Below, in pieces: positions 43,041 to 52,078 of a stretch of DNA of 57,622 nt (positions are counted from its first letter, which is position 1; each line of letters starts with the position of its first letter). This DNA comes from Prolixibacteraceae bacterium. GTDB taxonomy: Bacteria; Bacteroidota; Bacteroidia; Bacteroidales; Prolixibacteraceae. The stretch spans positions 1 through 57,622 of the forward strand of contig JAIOZY010000034.1 in assembly GCA_021740385.1 (NCBI GenBank). Reading direction: 5' to 3'. The position numbers and the translations under genes were made by a program. Under the pieces are notes generated by a model, which saw only the letters and a list, made by a program, of their open reading frames with translations, did no database searches and had not been told where the DNA came from.

Positions 43041-43877
43041 CTAATAAAACGTATTACTTGTTTTATTCCAGTATTTAATCAGGAAGAACCCGAAAATCAT
43101 ACCCCCGAGGTGTGCAAAGTGAGCAACATTGCTTCCGGGCATCGATAAACCCAAAACCAGTTCCAGCACACCGTATGCTATTACCATGTATTTTGCTTTT
43201 ATTGGAATAGGCGGGAAGAGCAGCATCAGCTGGGTATTGGGGAACAACATGCCAAACCCGAGCAAAACACCAAACACGGCCCCCGATGCGCCAACCGTGG
43301 GTATATTCATCTTTACGTTTACCAGTTTATTCATAAAACCAATTGCCTCTTGTTCGTAGCCCATCGAGCTGGGATTATCGAGCCACATGGCAGCAAAATC
43401 GATAATGCGGGGCAGGTCAAACCCCATGTTTTTTATGGTGCTTTGGTATTTATTTACAAAAGAGGAAAACAAATCGGCCGAAGGAGTATTCGAAAAGGCT
43501 GTTACTGCTTTTACCATGGGCGCAATTTCGATGTAATTTACAAATGTGTGTAAAGCTGCTGCGCCCAACCCGGTAACAAAAAAGAAGATGAGGAAACGGC
43601 GTGGCCCCCATACATTTTCCAGTACCCGTCCAAACATCCACAGGGCAAACATGTTGAAAAACAAATGCGTAAGACCCCCATGCATAAACATGTGGGTTAC
43701 AAACTGGTGTATCTTAAAATGTTCCGAGCCGGGATAATACAAAGCAAACCACCGGTTCAGGTCGATGCCTCTGGGTGCGAGCACAAACGTAGCCAACAAC
43801 ATGATTACGTTGATAATGATCAGGTTTTTTGTTACCGGTGGGGTTTGACGAAAAGGCGACCGAAACGTTGCTGCCAT
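43041..43877 (-). CDS. Rhomboid family intramembrane serine protease
   Basis: A 278-aa rhomboid. The His/Asn loop is HMFMHGGLTHLFFNMFALWM near residue 62, the catalytic Ser is in GASGAVFGVLLG near 197 and the catalytic His in VAHFAHLGGMIFGF near 255. Six or seven helices. An insert of roughly 50 residues between helices (AFSNTPSADLFSSFVNKYQS) is exposed. Tandem rhomboids next to mutL are a common Bacteroidota layout. Confidence 0.92.
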   Translation of the reverse strand: MAATFRSPFRQTPPVTKNLIIINVIMLLATFVLAPRGIDLNRWFALYYPGSEHFKIHQFVTHMFMHGGLTHLFFNMFALWMFGRVLENVWGPRRFLIFFFVTGLGAAALHTFVNYIEIAPMVKAVTAFSNTPSADLFSSFVNKYQSTIKNMGFDLPRIIDFAAMWLDNPSSMGYEQEAIGFMNKLVNVKMNIPTVGASGAVFGVLLGFGMLFPNTQLMLLFPPIPIKAKYMVIAYGVLELVLGLSMPGSNVAHFAHLGGMIFGFFLIKYWNKTSNTFY

Positions 43878-43977
43878 AATAACAATTCATTTTTAAAAAT
43901 TTAAGCAGGTACTTAACAACTATTGAACCAAAACGGTTTTAAACGCCAGAATGAAAAATGCCTGCCATAGTGTCCGA

Positions 43978-45837
43978 TTAATTCCTAAATTTCTTTTCAA
44001 TCTCTTCAATCTTAATGATCTCCACCACGGGTTTGCCCGTTGGGGAATAATTGGGTGTTTTACAGGCAAAAAGGCTGTCGATCAATTGTCCGGCTTCATC
44101 GGGCATCAGTTGATGCCCCGAGTATATTGACGAAGCTATTGCCAGCGATGCAGCCACACGTTCATATATCTGATCCTTAACGGATACTGCACTTGTTTTG
44201 TATTCTTCAAGAAAAGCCTCAACAACGGTTGCGGCATCCGTTTCCCCAATAATCCCCGGCACCCCGTTAATGATAAATGAATCGGGGCCAAAAGGCCTGA
44301 TATCGAAACCCAGGGCATTCAACTCTTTCAGCATTTCGGCTAACAGCGCGGTATCGGCGGGGTTGGTTTCAATGGTTTGCGGGAAAAGCAACTGGTGGCA
44401 AACCCCCTCGTGCCGCTGTAACATTTCTACAAATTGCTCGAAAAGAATACGCTGATGCGCACCACGCTGGTGAATAACCATTAAGCCCGATTTTACCGGG
44501 GTGAGGATATACTTGTTTTTTAAAATGACAAAATTACGCGTATGTTCAACCGGCTTCCCTTCTCCTTCTTCCGAAATGGACGATTGCCTGAATTGGCTTT
44601 GTTGCTGTATTTCAAAATTGGATTCACCGTGTTCGCCCATCCCGCCATAGAGTTTTTCCCAATGGTCAATATTGTTTTTATCCGAACCGGAAGAAAAACC
44701 TTTTGATGGTATCGACACCGTATCTTTTTCAAAGGGGTTAAACGATGGGTCGATCTCAACATCAGGTCTTCTAAGCCCTTCGGCCGACTGCGGGGGAACC
44801 GGTATATCAACGCTGCCTTCCTGGTCGAAATCGATGCTGGGCACCACGTTAAATTTGCCCAATCCCTGGCGCACGGCAGCATGAAGCAGTTGCCAGATTG
44901 CACTTTCATTTTCAAATTTTATTTCGGTTTTTGTGGGGTGGATGTTTATATCAATTTGTGCCGGGTCAACTTCAAAAAAAATAAAATAGGCCGGGATTAA
45001 ATTCGAAGGCAATATTTTTTCGTAGGCCTGCATTACGCCCTTATGAAAAAACGGATGCCGCATATACCGCCCGTTCACGAAAAAAAACTGTTCACCAAAC
45101 GACTTTCGGGCATATTTTGGCTGACCAATAAAGCCTGTTATTTTCACCAGCGATGTTTCGGTTTTTACAGGCACCAGGCTCTGGTTCATATTGTTACCAA
45201 ATATGGCCACGATGCGTTTCCGGTGGTTCTCTGCAGGCAGGTCGTACACGGGTGTGCCGTTATGGATAAGCAAAAAAGCCACTTCGGGGGTTGCCAGCGC
45301 TACACGCTGAATTTCGGTAATGATGTGTTTCAGTTCGGTTGAATTCGACTTTAGAAACTTCCGCCGTGCCGGAACGTTGAAAAAAAGGTTCTTTACGCTA
45401 ATGGTTGTTCCCCCGGGGCATGTTGCCACTTCCTGCTTTTTTACTTCCGAGGCCGCAATATGCAGGAATGTGCCCAGTTCCTCGCCTTCTGGTTTCGACT
45501 TCACTTCAACATCGGCCACCGAAGCAACCGAGGCCAGCGCTTCGCCGCGGAAACCCATGGTGCGAATGGCAAACAGATCGGCAGCATCGTTTATCTTTGA
45601 TGTGGCATGGCGTTCAAAAGCCATACGGGCATCGGCGGGCGACATGCCCTTGCCGTTGTCGGTAATTTGTATCAGGGTACGCCCGGCATCTTTAATTTGC
45701 ACAGTAATTTTGGTGGCACCGGCATCGAGCGAGTTCTCTACCAGTTCCTTCACAACCGAAGCAGGGCGTTGTATCACTTCGCCGGCTGCAATCTGGTTGG
45801 CTACCGAATCGGGTAACAAGTGAATAATATCGGGCAC
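43978..45837 (-). CDS. mutL: DNA mismatch repair protein MutL
   Basis: ATPase that links mismatch recognition by MutS to strand incision. The GHKL ATPase motifs are clear: LVENSLDAGATKI near residue 32, ITDNGKGM near 57, and FRGEALASVASVADV near 93. The C-terminal dimerisation domain (residues about 420-615) has a Gln-rich start and LMPDEAGQLIDSLFAC with CKTPNYSPTGKP near the end. A DQHAAHER-type endonuclease motif is replaced by IHQRGAHQRILFEQ, so nicking activity is uncertain. Confidence 0.93.
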   Translation of the reverse strand: MPDIIHLLPDSVANQIAAGEVIQRPASVVKELVENSLDAGATKITVQIKDAGRTLIQITDNGKGMSPADARMAFERHATSKINDAADLFAIRTMGFRGEALASVASVADVEVKSKPEGEELGTFLHIAASEVKKQEVATCPGGTTISVKNLFFNVPARRKFLKSNSTELKHIITEIQRVALATPEVAFLLIHNGTPVYDLPAENHRKRIVAIFGNNMNQSLVPVKTETSLVKITGFIGQPKYARKSFGEQFFFVNGRYMRHPFFHKGVMQAYEKILPSNLIPAYFIFFEVDPAQIDINIHPTKTEIKFENESAIWQLLHAAVRQGLGKFNVVPSIDFDQEGSVDIPVPPQSAEGLRRPDVEIDPSFNPFEKDTVSIPSKGFSSGSDKNNIDHWEKLYGGMGEHGESNFEIQQQSQFRQSSISEEGEGKPVEHTRNFVILKNKYILTPVKSGLMVIHQRGAHQRILFEQFVEMLQRHEGVCHQLLFPQTIETNPADTALLAEMLKELNALGFDIRPFGPDSFIINGVPGIIGETDAATVVEAFLEEYKTSAVSVKDQIYERVAASLAIASSIYSGHQLMPDEAGQLIDSLFACKTPNYSPTGKPVVEIIKIEEIEKKFRN

Positions 45838-45845
45838 AACGTTAG

Positions 45846-46127
45846 TTATCTAAGGATAAAATACAACAGTGCAGCTAAAAGGGCAACCAGAACAAGAAAA
45901 CGAATGCCTGACCGGCGTCGCTGGATACTGGGTGCCCATTTTGTATTGGCCAACCCTCTGCGAAAATCGCCCTTGCTCAGGTACGGACGGTATACGCCGT
46001 CTTCGTCCCTAATGCCCAGTTCAGCTTTTATCCTTCGTTCCCGTGCTTCGCGTTTCTCCTTTTCAGGGTCCCAGAAGCGCGGTTCAACTTTATACTGTTT
46101 TGGTTTTGGCGTGTAAAAAAGTCCCAT
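45846..46127 (-). CDS. Conserved small membrane protein next to mutL
   Basis: A 93-aa protein of charged residues (YTPKPKQYKVEPRFWDPEKE, then a basic helix and FRRGLANTKWAPSIQRRRSG) ending in one transmembrane helix (FLVLVALLAALLYFIL). It is tail-anchored in layout. The gene is 8 bp upstream of mutL and is a familiar neighbour of mutL in Bacteroidota, of unknown function. Confidence 0.7.
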   Translation of the reverse strand: MGLFYTPKPKQYKVEPRFWDPEKEKREARERRIKAELGIRDEDGVYRPYLSKGDFRRGLANTKWAPSIQRRRSGIRFLVLVALLAALLYFILR

Positions 46128-46573
46128 CCTGTTTATTTATTTTAATTGCAAAGATAAGGGTTTTTTCAGGCTTCGGAAACGGTTTAGGAATCGTTAACAA
46201 ATAGGGCGTTTGCCATTAGGATTAAAAAGACAACTATTTTATCAATTTCATTGATTGAAAAACTAATTTTCAAGAATTGAATAATATATGTAGATTATTG
46301 TAATATTGAAAATCAAATCTTTTTTGAATCTCAAATGACTTTTTCACAGAAACAACATTTTTAAACCTTTTTCGAATCAGATAATACTTTCCTGATAAAG
46401 ACTGAGAAAGTGACCCTATTATATCATAAGATAATTTTTATAGATATTTTGAATTCATTTTGAATTTTTGTGAGTAATCTTCCCCACAGACAGCATCAAG
46501 CTGTTAGCAATTTGATTCTCCCATAAATTGTATCTCGAGGAAAAAATAAGTATTTTTGAATAAATGATTTGCG
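46128..46573. other. Intergenic region without recognised features
   Basis: About 445 AT-rich bases between the mutL group and the RelE-type pair. I see no gene, tRNA or strong inverted repeat. Confidence 0.5.
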
Positions 46574-46810
46574 ATGAGTACAATTGAGTTAAGAAATATA
46601 ATTACAGAAAAACTTTCACTTATCGATGATGCATCTTTTCTGAATGCGATTAAAACTATTGTCGAATCGAAGGTTTCTGAAGGAGAATATAAATTAAGCG
46701 ATTTTCAAAAAAAAAGAATTGATGTTGCAAGAAATGAACTCAAACAAAAAAAGGCTATCTCAAATAACGATATGCAAAATGAAATTGATCAATGGCTAAA
46801 TACAAAATAA
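46574..46810 (+). CDS. Antitoxin of a RelE/ParE-type pair
   Basis: A 78-aa helical, charged protein (ELRNIITEKLSLIDDASFLN; C-terminal NEIDQWLNTK). The start of the ParE/RelE-type toxin lies 19 bp inside its 3' end. It resembles the all-helical addiction-module antitoxins paired with ParE toxins in Bacteroidota. Confidence 0.7.
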   Translation: MSTIELRNIITEKLSLIDDASFLNAIKTIVESKVSEGEYKLSDFQKKRIDVARNELKQKKAISNNDMQNEIDQWLNTK

Positions 46811-47103
46811 AATGGTCGACAGATGCAAGAGTAGACCTGTTCGACATTTTAGATTTTTATATTCATAGAAATAAGAGCGTAAAATACAGCAAAAAATTAA
46901 ATGCCGAGATTAATAAAAGTATCAAACTTATAGCCCGCAATCCTTTTATCGGCATTAAAACTGATTTTGATTCTGTCAGAGTTTTAATTACCGGAGATTA
47001 TCAAATTATATATGAAATTTTCGATCAATTACTTTTAATAATTATGATTTGGGATTGTCGGCAAAACCCAGATGATAAAAGGATTGGAAAAAGAATAAAG
47101 TAA
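46792..47103 (+). CDS. RelE/ParE superfamily toxin
   Basis: A 103-aa protein of the RelE/ParE fold: IKWSTDARVDLFDILDFYIH at the start, IKLIARNPFIGIKTDFDSVR in the middle, and YQIIYEIFDQLLLIIMIWDC with RQNPDD at the end, the usual barrel and tail. It would poison gyrase or translation unless bound by the overlapping upstream antitoxin. Appears intact. Confidence 0.85.
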   Translation: MAKYKIKWSTDARVDLFDILDFYIHRNKSVKYSKKLNAEINKSIKLIARNPFIGIKTDFDSVRVLITGDYQIIYEIFDQLLLIIMIWDCRQNPDDKRIGKRIK

Positions 47104-47126
47104 CATCTTAAAACTCACACAGGCGG

Positions 47127-47170
47127 ATTTTTTCCGTACTTATCCGCTCAATCTGCGTTATCCGTGTTCC
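47127..47170. repeat. Interspersed repeat, copy A
   Basis: About 44 bp related to the copy at 49674-49720 (23 of the last 30 positions identical, both ending TCCGTGTTCC). The two copies lie outside yifB and the RAYT locus. Confidence 0.55.
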
Positions 47171-47225
47171 TATAAAATTTCAACTTTCATTTTTTTTTAC
47201 TATTTTGAACGCAAATCCTCTAACT

Positions 47226-48767
47226 ATGTTAGTAAAAACCTTCGGAAGTTCAGTACACGGCATCGATGCCATTACCATTACCATTGAAGTGACGGCCACG
47301 CAAGGCATCAAATTTCACATTGTGGGCCTGCCCGACAATGCCGTGCGCGAAAGCCAGCAACGTATCGAATCGGCGTTGCGTGAAACCGGGTACAAGTTGC
47401 CGGGTAAAAAAGTGATCATCAACATGGCTCCGGCCGATATCCGCAAAGAGGGATCGGCTTACGACCTACCCATTGCCATGGGCATACTGGCTGCATCGGA
47501 ACAGATAAAAACCGATAAGCTCGAACGCTTTATTATCATGGGCGAGCTTTCGCTCGATGGCGGCCTTCAACCCATAAAAGGCGTACTGCCCATTGCCATT
47601 AAAGCCCGCGAGGAAGGGTTTGAAGGCTTCATCCTGCCCAAACAAAATGCACGGGAAGCAGCAGTGGTCGATAAACTGAAAATTTACGGCATTGAATCGA
47701 TCCGTGAAGTGATCGACTTTTTTGAAGAACGGGGCCAACTGGAAGAAACCGTTGTTGATACCCGCAAAGAATTTTTTGAAAACGTGATGCACGCCGACAT
47801 TGATTTTTCGGATGTAAAGGGACAGGAAAACGTGAAACGCGCCCTTGAGGTTGCCGCAGCCGGCGGACACAACATCATCATGATTGGCCCTCCCGGCTCG
47901 GGCAAAACCATGCTGGCCAAACGCATCCCCACCATCCTGCCACCTTTCACGCTGCACGAAGCGCTCGAAACAACCAAGATCCATTCGGTTGCCGGACAAA
48001 TCGATGGCGACACGTCGCTCATGACCCAGCGCCCCTTCCGCTCGCCGCACCATACCATTTCCGATGTGGCGCTGGTTGGCGGCGGTACCTACCCTCAGCC
48101 CGGCGAAATATCGCTGGCACACAACGGTGTTTTGTTCCTCGACGAGTTACCGGAATTTAAACGGGCTGTACTTGAAGTGATGCGCCAACCGCTTGAAGAC
48201 AGGCGGATAACCATTTCCCGCGCCAAATTTTCGGTTGAATACCCCGCCAGCGTAATGCTGGTATCGAGCATGAACCCCTGCCCGTGCGGCTATTACAACC
48301 ACCCCACCCGCGATTGCGTTTGCGCCCCGGGCATGGTTACCAAATACCTCAACCGCATTTCGGGCCCGCTGCTCGACCGCATTGATATTCACCTCGAAGT
48401 AATCCCGGTTCCGTTCGACAAACTGCAAAACCAGCCCGCGGCTGAGAACAGTGCCGAAATAAGGCAGCGCGTAATACGGGCAAGGCAAATACAAGATGCC
48501 CGGTTTGCCGATGTCGACAATGTATATTGCAACGCTCAAATGAGTTCGAAATTGTTGCGGAAATATTCAAAACCCGACGAAGCCGGTGCACAAATATTAA
48601 AAACGGCCATGGAAAAACTGGGCTTATCGGCCCGTGCGTACGACCGCATTTTAAAAGTTGCCCGCACCATTGCCGACCTGGAAGATCAGGAAAACTTACA
48701 AGCGCACCACCTGGCCGAGGCCATCCAGTACCGCAGTTTGGACCGGGAAGGTTGGGGGGAACAATAA
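47226..48767 (+). CDS. YifB-type Mg-chelatase-like AAA+ ATPase (ComM family)
   Basis: A 513-aa protein of the YifB/ComM family. The N-terminal Lon-protease-like S5 fold (IEVTATQGIKFHIVGLPDNA), AAA+ Walker A GPPGSGKTM near residue 222, Walker B LFLDELPEF near 306, and C-terminal Mg-chelatase-like region with CPCGYYNHPTRDCVC (zinc-type cysteines) are all present. ComM acts as a branch-migration helicase in natural transformation. The ATG at 47226 is used; a TTG seven codons earlier is unlikely. Confidence 0.92.
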   Translation: MLVKTFGSSVHGIDAITITIEVTATQGIKFHIVGLPDNAVRESQQRIESALRETGYKLPGKKVIINMAPADIRKEGSAYDLPIAMGILAASEQIKTDKLERFIIMGELSLDGGLQPIKGVLPIAIKAREEGFEGFILPKQNAREAAVVDKLKIYGIESIREVIDFFEERGQLEETVVDTRKEFFENVMHADIDFSDVKGQENVKRALEVAAAGGHNIIMIGPPGSGKTMLAKRIPTILPPFTLHEALETTKIHSVAGQIDGDTSLMTQRPFRSPHHTISDVALVGGGTYPQPGEISLAHNGVLFLDELPEFKRAVLEVMRQPLEDRRITISRAKFSVEYPASVMLVSSMNPCPCGYYNHPTRDCVCAPGMVTKYLNRISGPLLDRIDIHLEVIPVPFDKLQNQPAAENSAEIRQRVIRARQIQDARFADVDNVYCNAQMSSKLLRKYSKPDEAGAQILKTAMEKLGLSARAYDRILKVARTIADLEDQENLQAHHLAEAIQYRSLDREGWGEQ

Positions 48768-48840
48768 AGAATCAAATAATTCCAAAACGCAAATAATGAA
48801 AATCAGAAAGGAAAATAAATGTTTGATTACATACAAATTT

Positions 48841-48945
48841 CGAAGAATGTTCCGAAGGAATTAAACGTATCAGCACAGGGTGAAGCATAGCGAAACCCTG
48901 TGATAACAAACAATAAATATTAACCAAAGGCTGAAAGCCTGTAAC
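48841..48945 (+). repeat. 105-bp direct repeat, copy A (before the RAYT gene)
   Basis: Near-identical to 49552-49656. It contains three hairpins: TTCC-GAA-GGAA, CACAGGGT/ACCCTGTG with a 13-nt loop (48874-48902), and AGGCT-GAA-AGCCT (48928-48940). It ends 10 bp before the transposase ATG. Confidence 0.85.
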
Positions 48946-48955
48946 ATTATTAATC

Positions 48956-49402
48956 ATGCCCCAATCATTATCACAAGTTTACGTTCACATAATTTTTAGA
49001 ACGAAACACGGAAAAAATTTTGTAGAAGAAGAAATCAGGGAAAAACTGCAAGGTTACATAGTCGGCACAATTTCAAAACTGGGAATATTTGTTCATGAGA
49101 TTTATGTAAATCCCGATCATGCTCATATATTATGCAGTTTATCACGAACAATGACAATTGCTACTTTATTGCAAAAAATCAAAACATCTTCATCAAAATG
49201 GATAAAAGAAAAAGGAGTATCAAATTTTCAATGGCAGGATGGGTATTCAATTTTTTCGGTAAGTGCATCAAAAGTTGAGGTAGTAAAAAAGTACATTTTA
49301 AATCAACCGGTACATCATCAAAAAATGAGTTTCAAGGATGAGCTAAGGAAATTTTTCAAAGAATATAATATTGATTTTGATGAAAAATATGTTTGGGATT
49401 GA
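48956..49402 (+). CDS. RAYT/IS200-like Y1 transposase
   Basis: A 148-aa HUH-superfamily single-strand transposase. The HUH pair is HAH at residues 55-57 (NPDHAHILC) and the catalytic Tyr is Y113 in VVKKYILNQPVHHQKMSF, the motif of Y1_Tnp enzymes. The protein is complete. It has no IS200 left and right ends of the usual kind; instead it is flanked by 105-bp direct repeats made of short GAA-loop hairpins. That fits a REP-associated tyrosine transposase (RAYT), which handles repeat hairpins rather than moving itself. Confidence 0.85.
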   Translation: MPQSLSQVYVHIIFRTKHGKNFVEEEIREKLQGYIVGTISKLGIFVHEIYVNPDHAHILCSLSRTMTIATLLQKIKTSSSKWIKEKGVSNFQWQDGYSIFSVSASKVEVVKKYILNQPVHHQKMSFKDELRKFFKEYNIDFDEKYVWD

Positions 49403-49551
49403 CTGTCATCCCTTCAGGATTTCGTTTAACCGGTTCCCGGTAACATAGGGTTGCACCCTATGCTATCAAGTATCAGGGCTTCGCCCTTAAATCGGACCGG
49501 CAATTAATTTTAATATTGCTCAAATAAAGAAAATAGAAATTATTAAGTATC
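49403..49551. other. Hairpin-rich segment after the RAYT gene
   Basis: Contains CATAGGG-TTGCA-CCCTATG (49444-49462) and AGGGC-TTC-GCCCT (49475-49487), plus the near-palindrome CCGGTTCCCGG. The TTC loop is the complement of the GAA loops of the flanking repeats, so these are likely related repeat hairpins in the other orientation. Confidence 0.6.
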
Positions 49552-49656
49552 CGAATAATATTCCGAAGGAATAAAACATATCAGCACAGGGTGAAGCATA
49601 GCGAAACCCTGTGATAACAAACAATAAATATTAACCAAAGGCTGAAAGCCTGTAAC
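49552..49656 (+). repeat. 105-bp direct repeat, copy B (after the RAYT gene)
   Basis: Direct copy of 48841-48945 with only a handful of mismatches, all in the first 30 bases. Same three hairpins, same orientation. Confidence 0.85.
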
Positions 49657-49673
49657 GTAAAAAACCTGATATA

Positions 49674-49720
49674 GATTTTTTTACCGTGCGAATCCGCCCA
49701 ATTCGTGTCATCCGTGTTCC
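49674..49720. repeat. Interspersed repeat, copy B
   Basis: Related to 47127-47170 in the same orientation; shared core ATCCG-C-CAA and end TCCGTGTTCC. It abuts the 3' end of the purine permease gene. Confidence 0.55.
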
Positions 49721-49721
49721 A

Positions 49722-50909
49722 TTATTTCTTATCCGGAAGTACCAAATTCAACAACACCCCCACAACCGATGCCAACCCTATCCCGGCCAGCGAAAAGCTG
49801 CCAATATCGATTACTGCCCCTCCAATGCCCACGGTAAGGATAACCGATACAATGACCATGTTCCGGGTTTTGTTCATATCGGCTTTTGAGCCAACCAGGG
49901 TTTTAATACCCACGCTCGCAATCATTCCAAACAACAACAGCATAATGCCACCCAGTACTGCCTGCGGTATTGATTTCAACACACCCCCGATTTTACCCAC
50001 CAGGGCAAACAAGATGGCAGTTACTGCCGAAATGCGCAATATCGCAGGATTATACATTTTAGTGAGTGTAACCGCACCGGTTACTTCCGAATACGTTGTA
50101 TTTGGTACGCTACCCATGAAACCGGCCAGCGCTGTTGCCAGCCCATCGCCCAACATGGTGCGGTGTAACCCCGGGCTTTTCACAAAATCTTTCCCGGTAA
50201 CAGCGCTAATGGCGTAAATATCGCCAACATGTTCAATCAGCGGTGCAATGGCAACAGGTATCATATAAACAACGGCTTTCCAACTCCATTGGGGCATGGT
50301 AAATGCAGGCAGTGAAAGCCACGATGCCTCACCAACAGAAGAAAAATCGACCCTGCCAAGTAAAAGGGCTACAAAATATCCCACAATTATGCCAATAAAA
50401 ATCGGGATCAGTTTGATCAGTCCCCTGGTAAAAATAACAACAACAATGGCCGTGATTAATGAGATGATGGCCAACAACCAATCGGTTTTAGCCATATCAA
50501 CAGCAGTGGGTGCCAGCGAAAGACCAATGACCATGATAACAGGCCCCACAACAACCTTTGGAAAAATCTTTTCAATCAGTTTCTTTCCTCTCCATTTTAC
50601 AAGGGCTGAGACCAAAACATAAACACCTCCAACAGCAATAATCCCCGATAACATGCCCGCATAACCAAACTGTTTGGTTGCGGCTATGATCGGGGCAATA
50701 AAAGCAAAACTGCTTCCCAGGAAAACCGGGACTTTCCCTTTTGTCACCAGGTGAAAAATCAAAGTGCCTACTCCTGCCGATAAAAGGGCAAGTGATGGCT
50801 CAATACCCACCAACAGCGGAACGAGCACTGTTGCGCCAAAAGCCACAAATAAAAACTGAATTCCAATGATCGTTTTTTTGGGGAAAGAAACGTTTTGTAC
50901 CTGTTCCAT
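49722..50909 (-). CDS. Uracil/xanthine permease family (NCS2) transporter
   Basis: A 395-aa membrane protein with about 12-14 helices, related to UraA and purine permeases. Characteristic segments: QFLFVAFGATVLVPLLVG near residue 18, GPVIMVIGLSLAPTAVD near 145 and GSVPNTTYSEVTGAVTLTK near 265 (NCS2 signature region). It lies divergent from a guanine-deaminase-like gene, so a role in nucleobase salvage is likely. The ATG at 50909 is used over a TTG two codons earlier. Confidence 0.88.
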   Translation of the reverse strand: MEQVQNVSFPKKTIIGIQFLFVAFGATVLVPLLVGIEPSLALLSAGVGTLIFHLVTKGKVPVFLGSSFAFIAPIIAATKQFGYAGMLSGIIAVGGVYVLVSALVKWRGKKLIEKIFPKVVVGPVIMVIGLSLAPTAVDMAKTDWLLAIISLITAIVVVIFTRGLIKLIPIFIGIIVGYFVALLLGRVDFSSVGEASWLSLPAFTMPQWSWKAVVYMIPVAIAPLIEHVGDIYAISAVTGKDFVKSPGLHRTMLGDGLATALAGFMGSVPNTTYSEVTGAVTLTKMYNPAILRISAVTAILFALVGKIGGVLKSIPQAVLGGIMLLLFGMIASVGIKTLVGSKADMNKTRNMVIVSVILTVGIGGAVIDIGSFSLAGIGLASVVGVLLNLVLPDKK

Positions 50910-50988
50910 GATCAATAAATTTTTCGTTAAATGTAAAGAATATACTTTTAGTTATTTGGAATTTAGATTTTTTATAATTTTGTTCATT

Positions 50989-51453
50989 ATGATGAACGTA
51001 TTTATGACCCGGGCAATTAAACTTGCCATGCAAAATGTTGAAACCGGAGGAGGGCCCTTCGGGGCAGTGATTGTAAAAAATGAAAAAGTAGTTGCCGAAG
51101 GGGTAAACCGTGTAACCGTTAAAAACGACCCTACAGCCCATGCCGAAATTCAGGCCATTCGGGCAGCCTGCGAAAAAATGGGCACTTTCGACCTCTCGGG
51201 CTGCGAAATATACTCTTCATGCGAGCCCTGCCCCATGTGCCTTTCGGCTATTTACTGGGCACATATTTCATCCATTTATTATGCCGCCTCGCGCGAAGAC
51301 GCGGCAAAAGCAGGCTTCGACGATTTATTCATCTACAATGAAATAAAACTTAACCCCGATGAACGCTCCATACCGCACATTAAACTGCTAAACCCCGAAA
51401 CCCCTTTTCCGTTTGAAGCCTGGATTGAGAGTGAAAACAAAACAAAGTACTGA
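50989..51453 (+). CDS. Guanine deaminase-like nucleoside/nucleobase deaminase
   Basis: A 154-aa zinc-dependent cytidine-deaminase-fold enzyme. HAEIQAIRAAC carries the first zinc ligand and catalytic Glu; PCPMCLSAIYWAH has the two Cys ligands. The Bacillus GuaD-type length and the C-terminal KLLNPETPFPFEAWIE suggest guanine to xanthine deamination. ATG at 50989 or 50992 is the likely start; the open frame upstream runs into the permease start and is not coding. The gene ends 1 bp inside the next gene. Confidence 0.85.
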   Translation: MMNVFMTRAIKLAMQNVETGGGPFGAVIVKNEKVVAEGVNRVTVKNDPTAHAEIQAIRAACEKMGTFDLSGCEIYSSCEPCPMCLSAIYWAHISSIYYAASREDAAKAGFDDLFIYNEIKLNPDERSIPHIKLLNPETPFPFEAWIESENKTKY

Positions 51454-51971
51454 TGATCAACAACCGGCTTGATCCTTCTTTCTTTTTAAACGATGTGCTC
51501 GATGTAGCCCCCGCATTGATAGGAAAAACCCTCGCGAGAAAATTCGACACCGGAGAAACCCGTCGCTACATAATAACCGAAACCGAAGCATACCGGGGTG
51601 AAGAAGATAGAGCCTGCCACGCCAGTAAGGGCTTAACACCCCGCACAGCAGTAATGTACGAAACCGGGGGCGCTATATATGTCTACTTCATTTACGGTAT
51701 GTACTGGCTGCTGAATTTTGTCACTTCAGAAAAAGGATACCCGGCAGCAGCATTAATCAGGGGTATCGAGGGTTTTCAAGGCCCCGGGAGGGTTGGCCGG
51801 GAACTGCAACTCGATAAATCGTTTTACGGCGAAAACCTTTCTCAATCGGGAAGGATTTGGGTTGAAGAAAATCCCTTACCGGTGAAAATTACCCGGTCAA
51901 AACGTATCGGGGTCGATTACGCCGGAAATAACTGGGCCGAAAAGCCCTGGCGTTTTTCATTGGTACGCTAA
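51453..51971 (+). CDS. 3-methyladenine DNA glycosylase (MPG/AAG type)
   Basis: Removes alkylated purines from DNA in base-excision repair. A 172-aa protein with the family's EAYRGEEDRACHASKG near residue 42 (catalytic Glu), MYETGGAIYVYFIYGMYWLL near 66, and ALIRGIEGFQGPGRVGRELQ near 106. Close to the size of bacterial AAG proteins. The ATG overlaps the deaminase stop, so the two are co-translated. Confidence 0.9.
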   Translation: MINNRLDPSFFLNDVLDVAPALIGKTLARKFDTGETRRYIITETEAYRGEEDRACHASKGLTPRTAVMYETGGAIYVYFIYGMYWLLNFVTSEKGYPAAALIRGIEGFQGPGRVGRELQLDKSFYGENLSQSGRIWVEENPLPVKITRSKRIGVDYAGNNWAEKPWRFSLVR

Positions 51972-52078
51972 GCTCCCGATTGCGAATAAAAATCCTTTCA
52001 CATTCTTTAATATTTTTTTCAAGCCCTTTTCCCGTTTGAAATGTTATTTTTGTGGTTTGTATTTAAAACAGTGAACGG

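Noticed and set aside
47466-48122. 218-codon open frame opposite yifB
   Set aside because: Antisense shadow of a well-conserved gene, with no recognisable domain.
48841-49656. CRISPR array
   Set aside because: Only two copies of a 105-bp unit, 711 bp apart with a transposase gene between them; no spacer pattern.
50866-50988. Open frame extending the deaminase upstream by 41 codons
   Set aside because: It overlaps the divergent permease start and its promoter region and encodes no family sequence. ATG at 50989 or 50992 gives the normal deaminase length.
52045-52078. Promoter for ctpA from TATTTTTG just before the gene
   Set aside because: A -7-like match exists, but no -33 TTTG at the right distance, so it is not listed as a feature.
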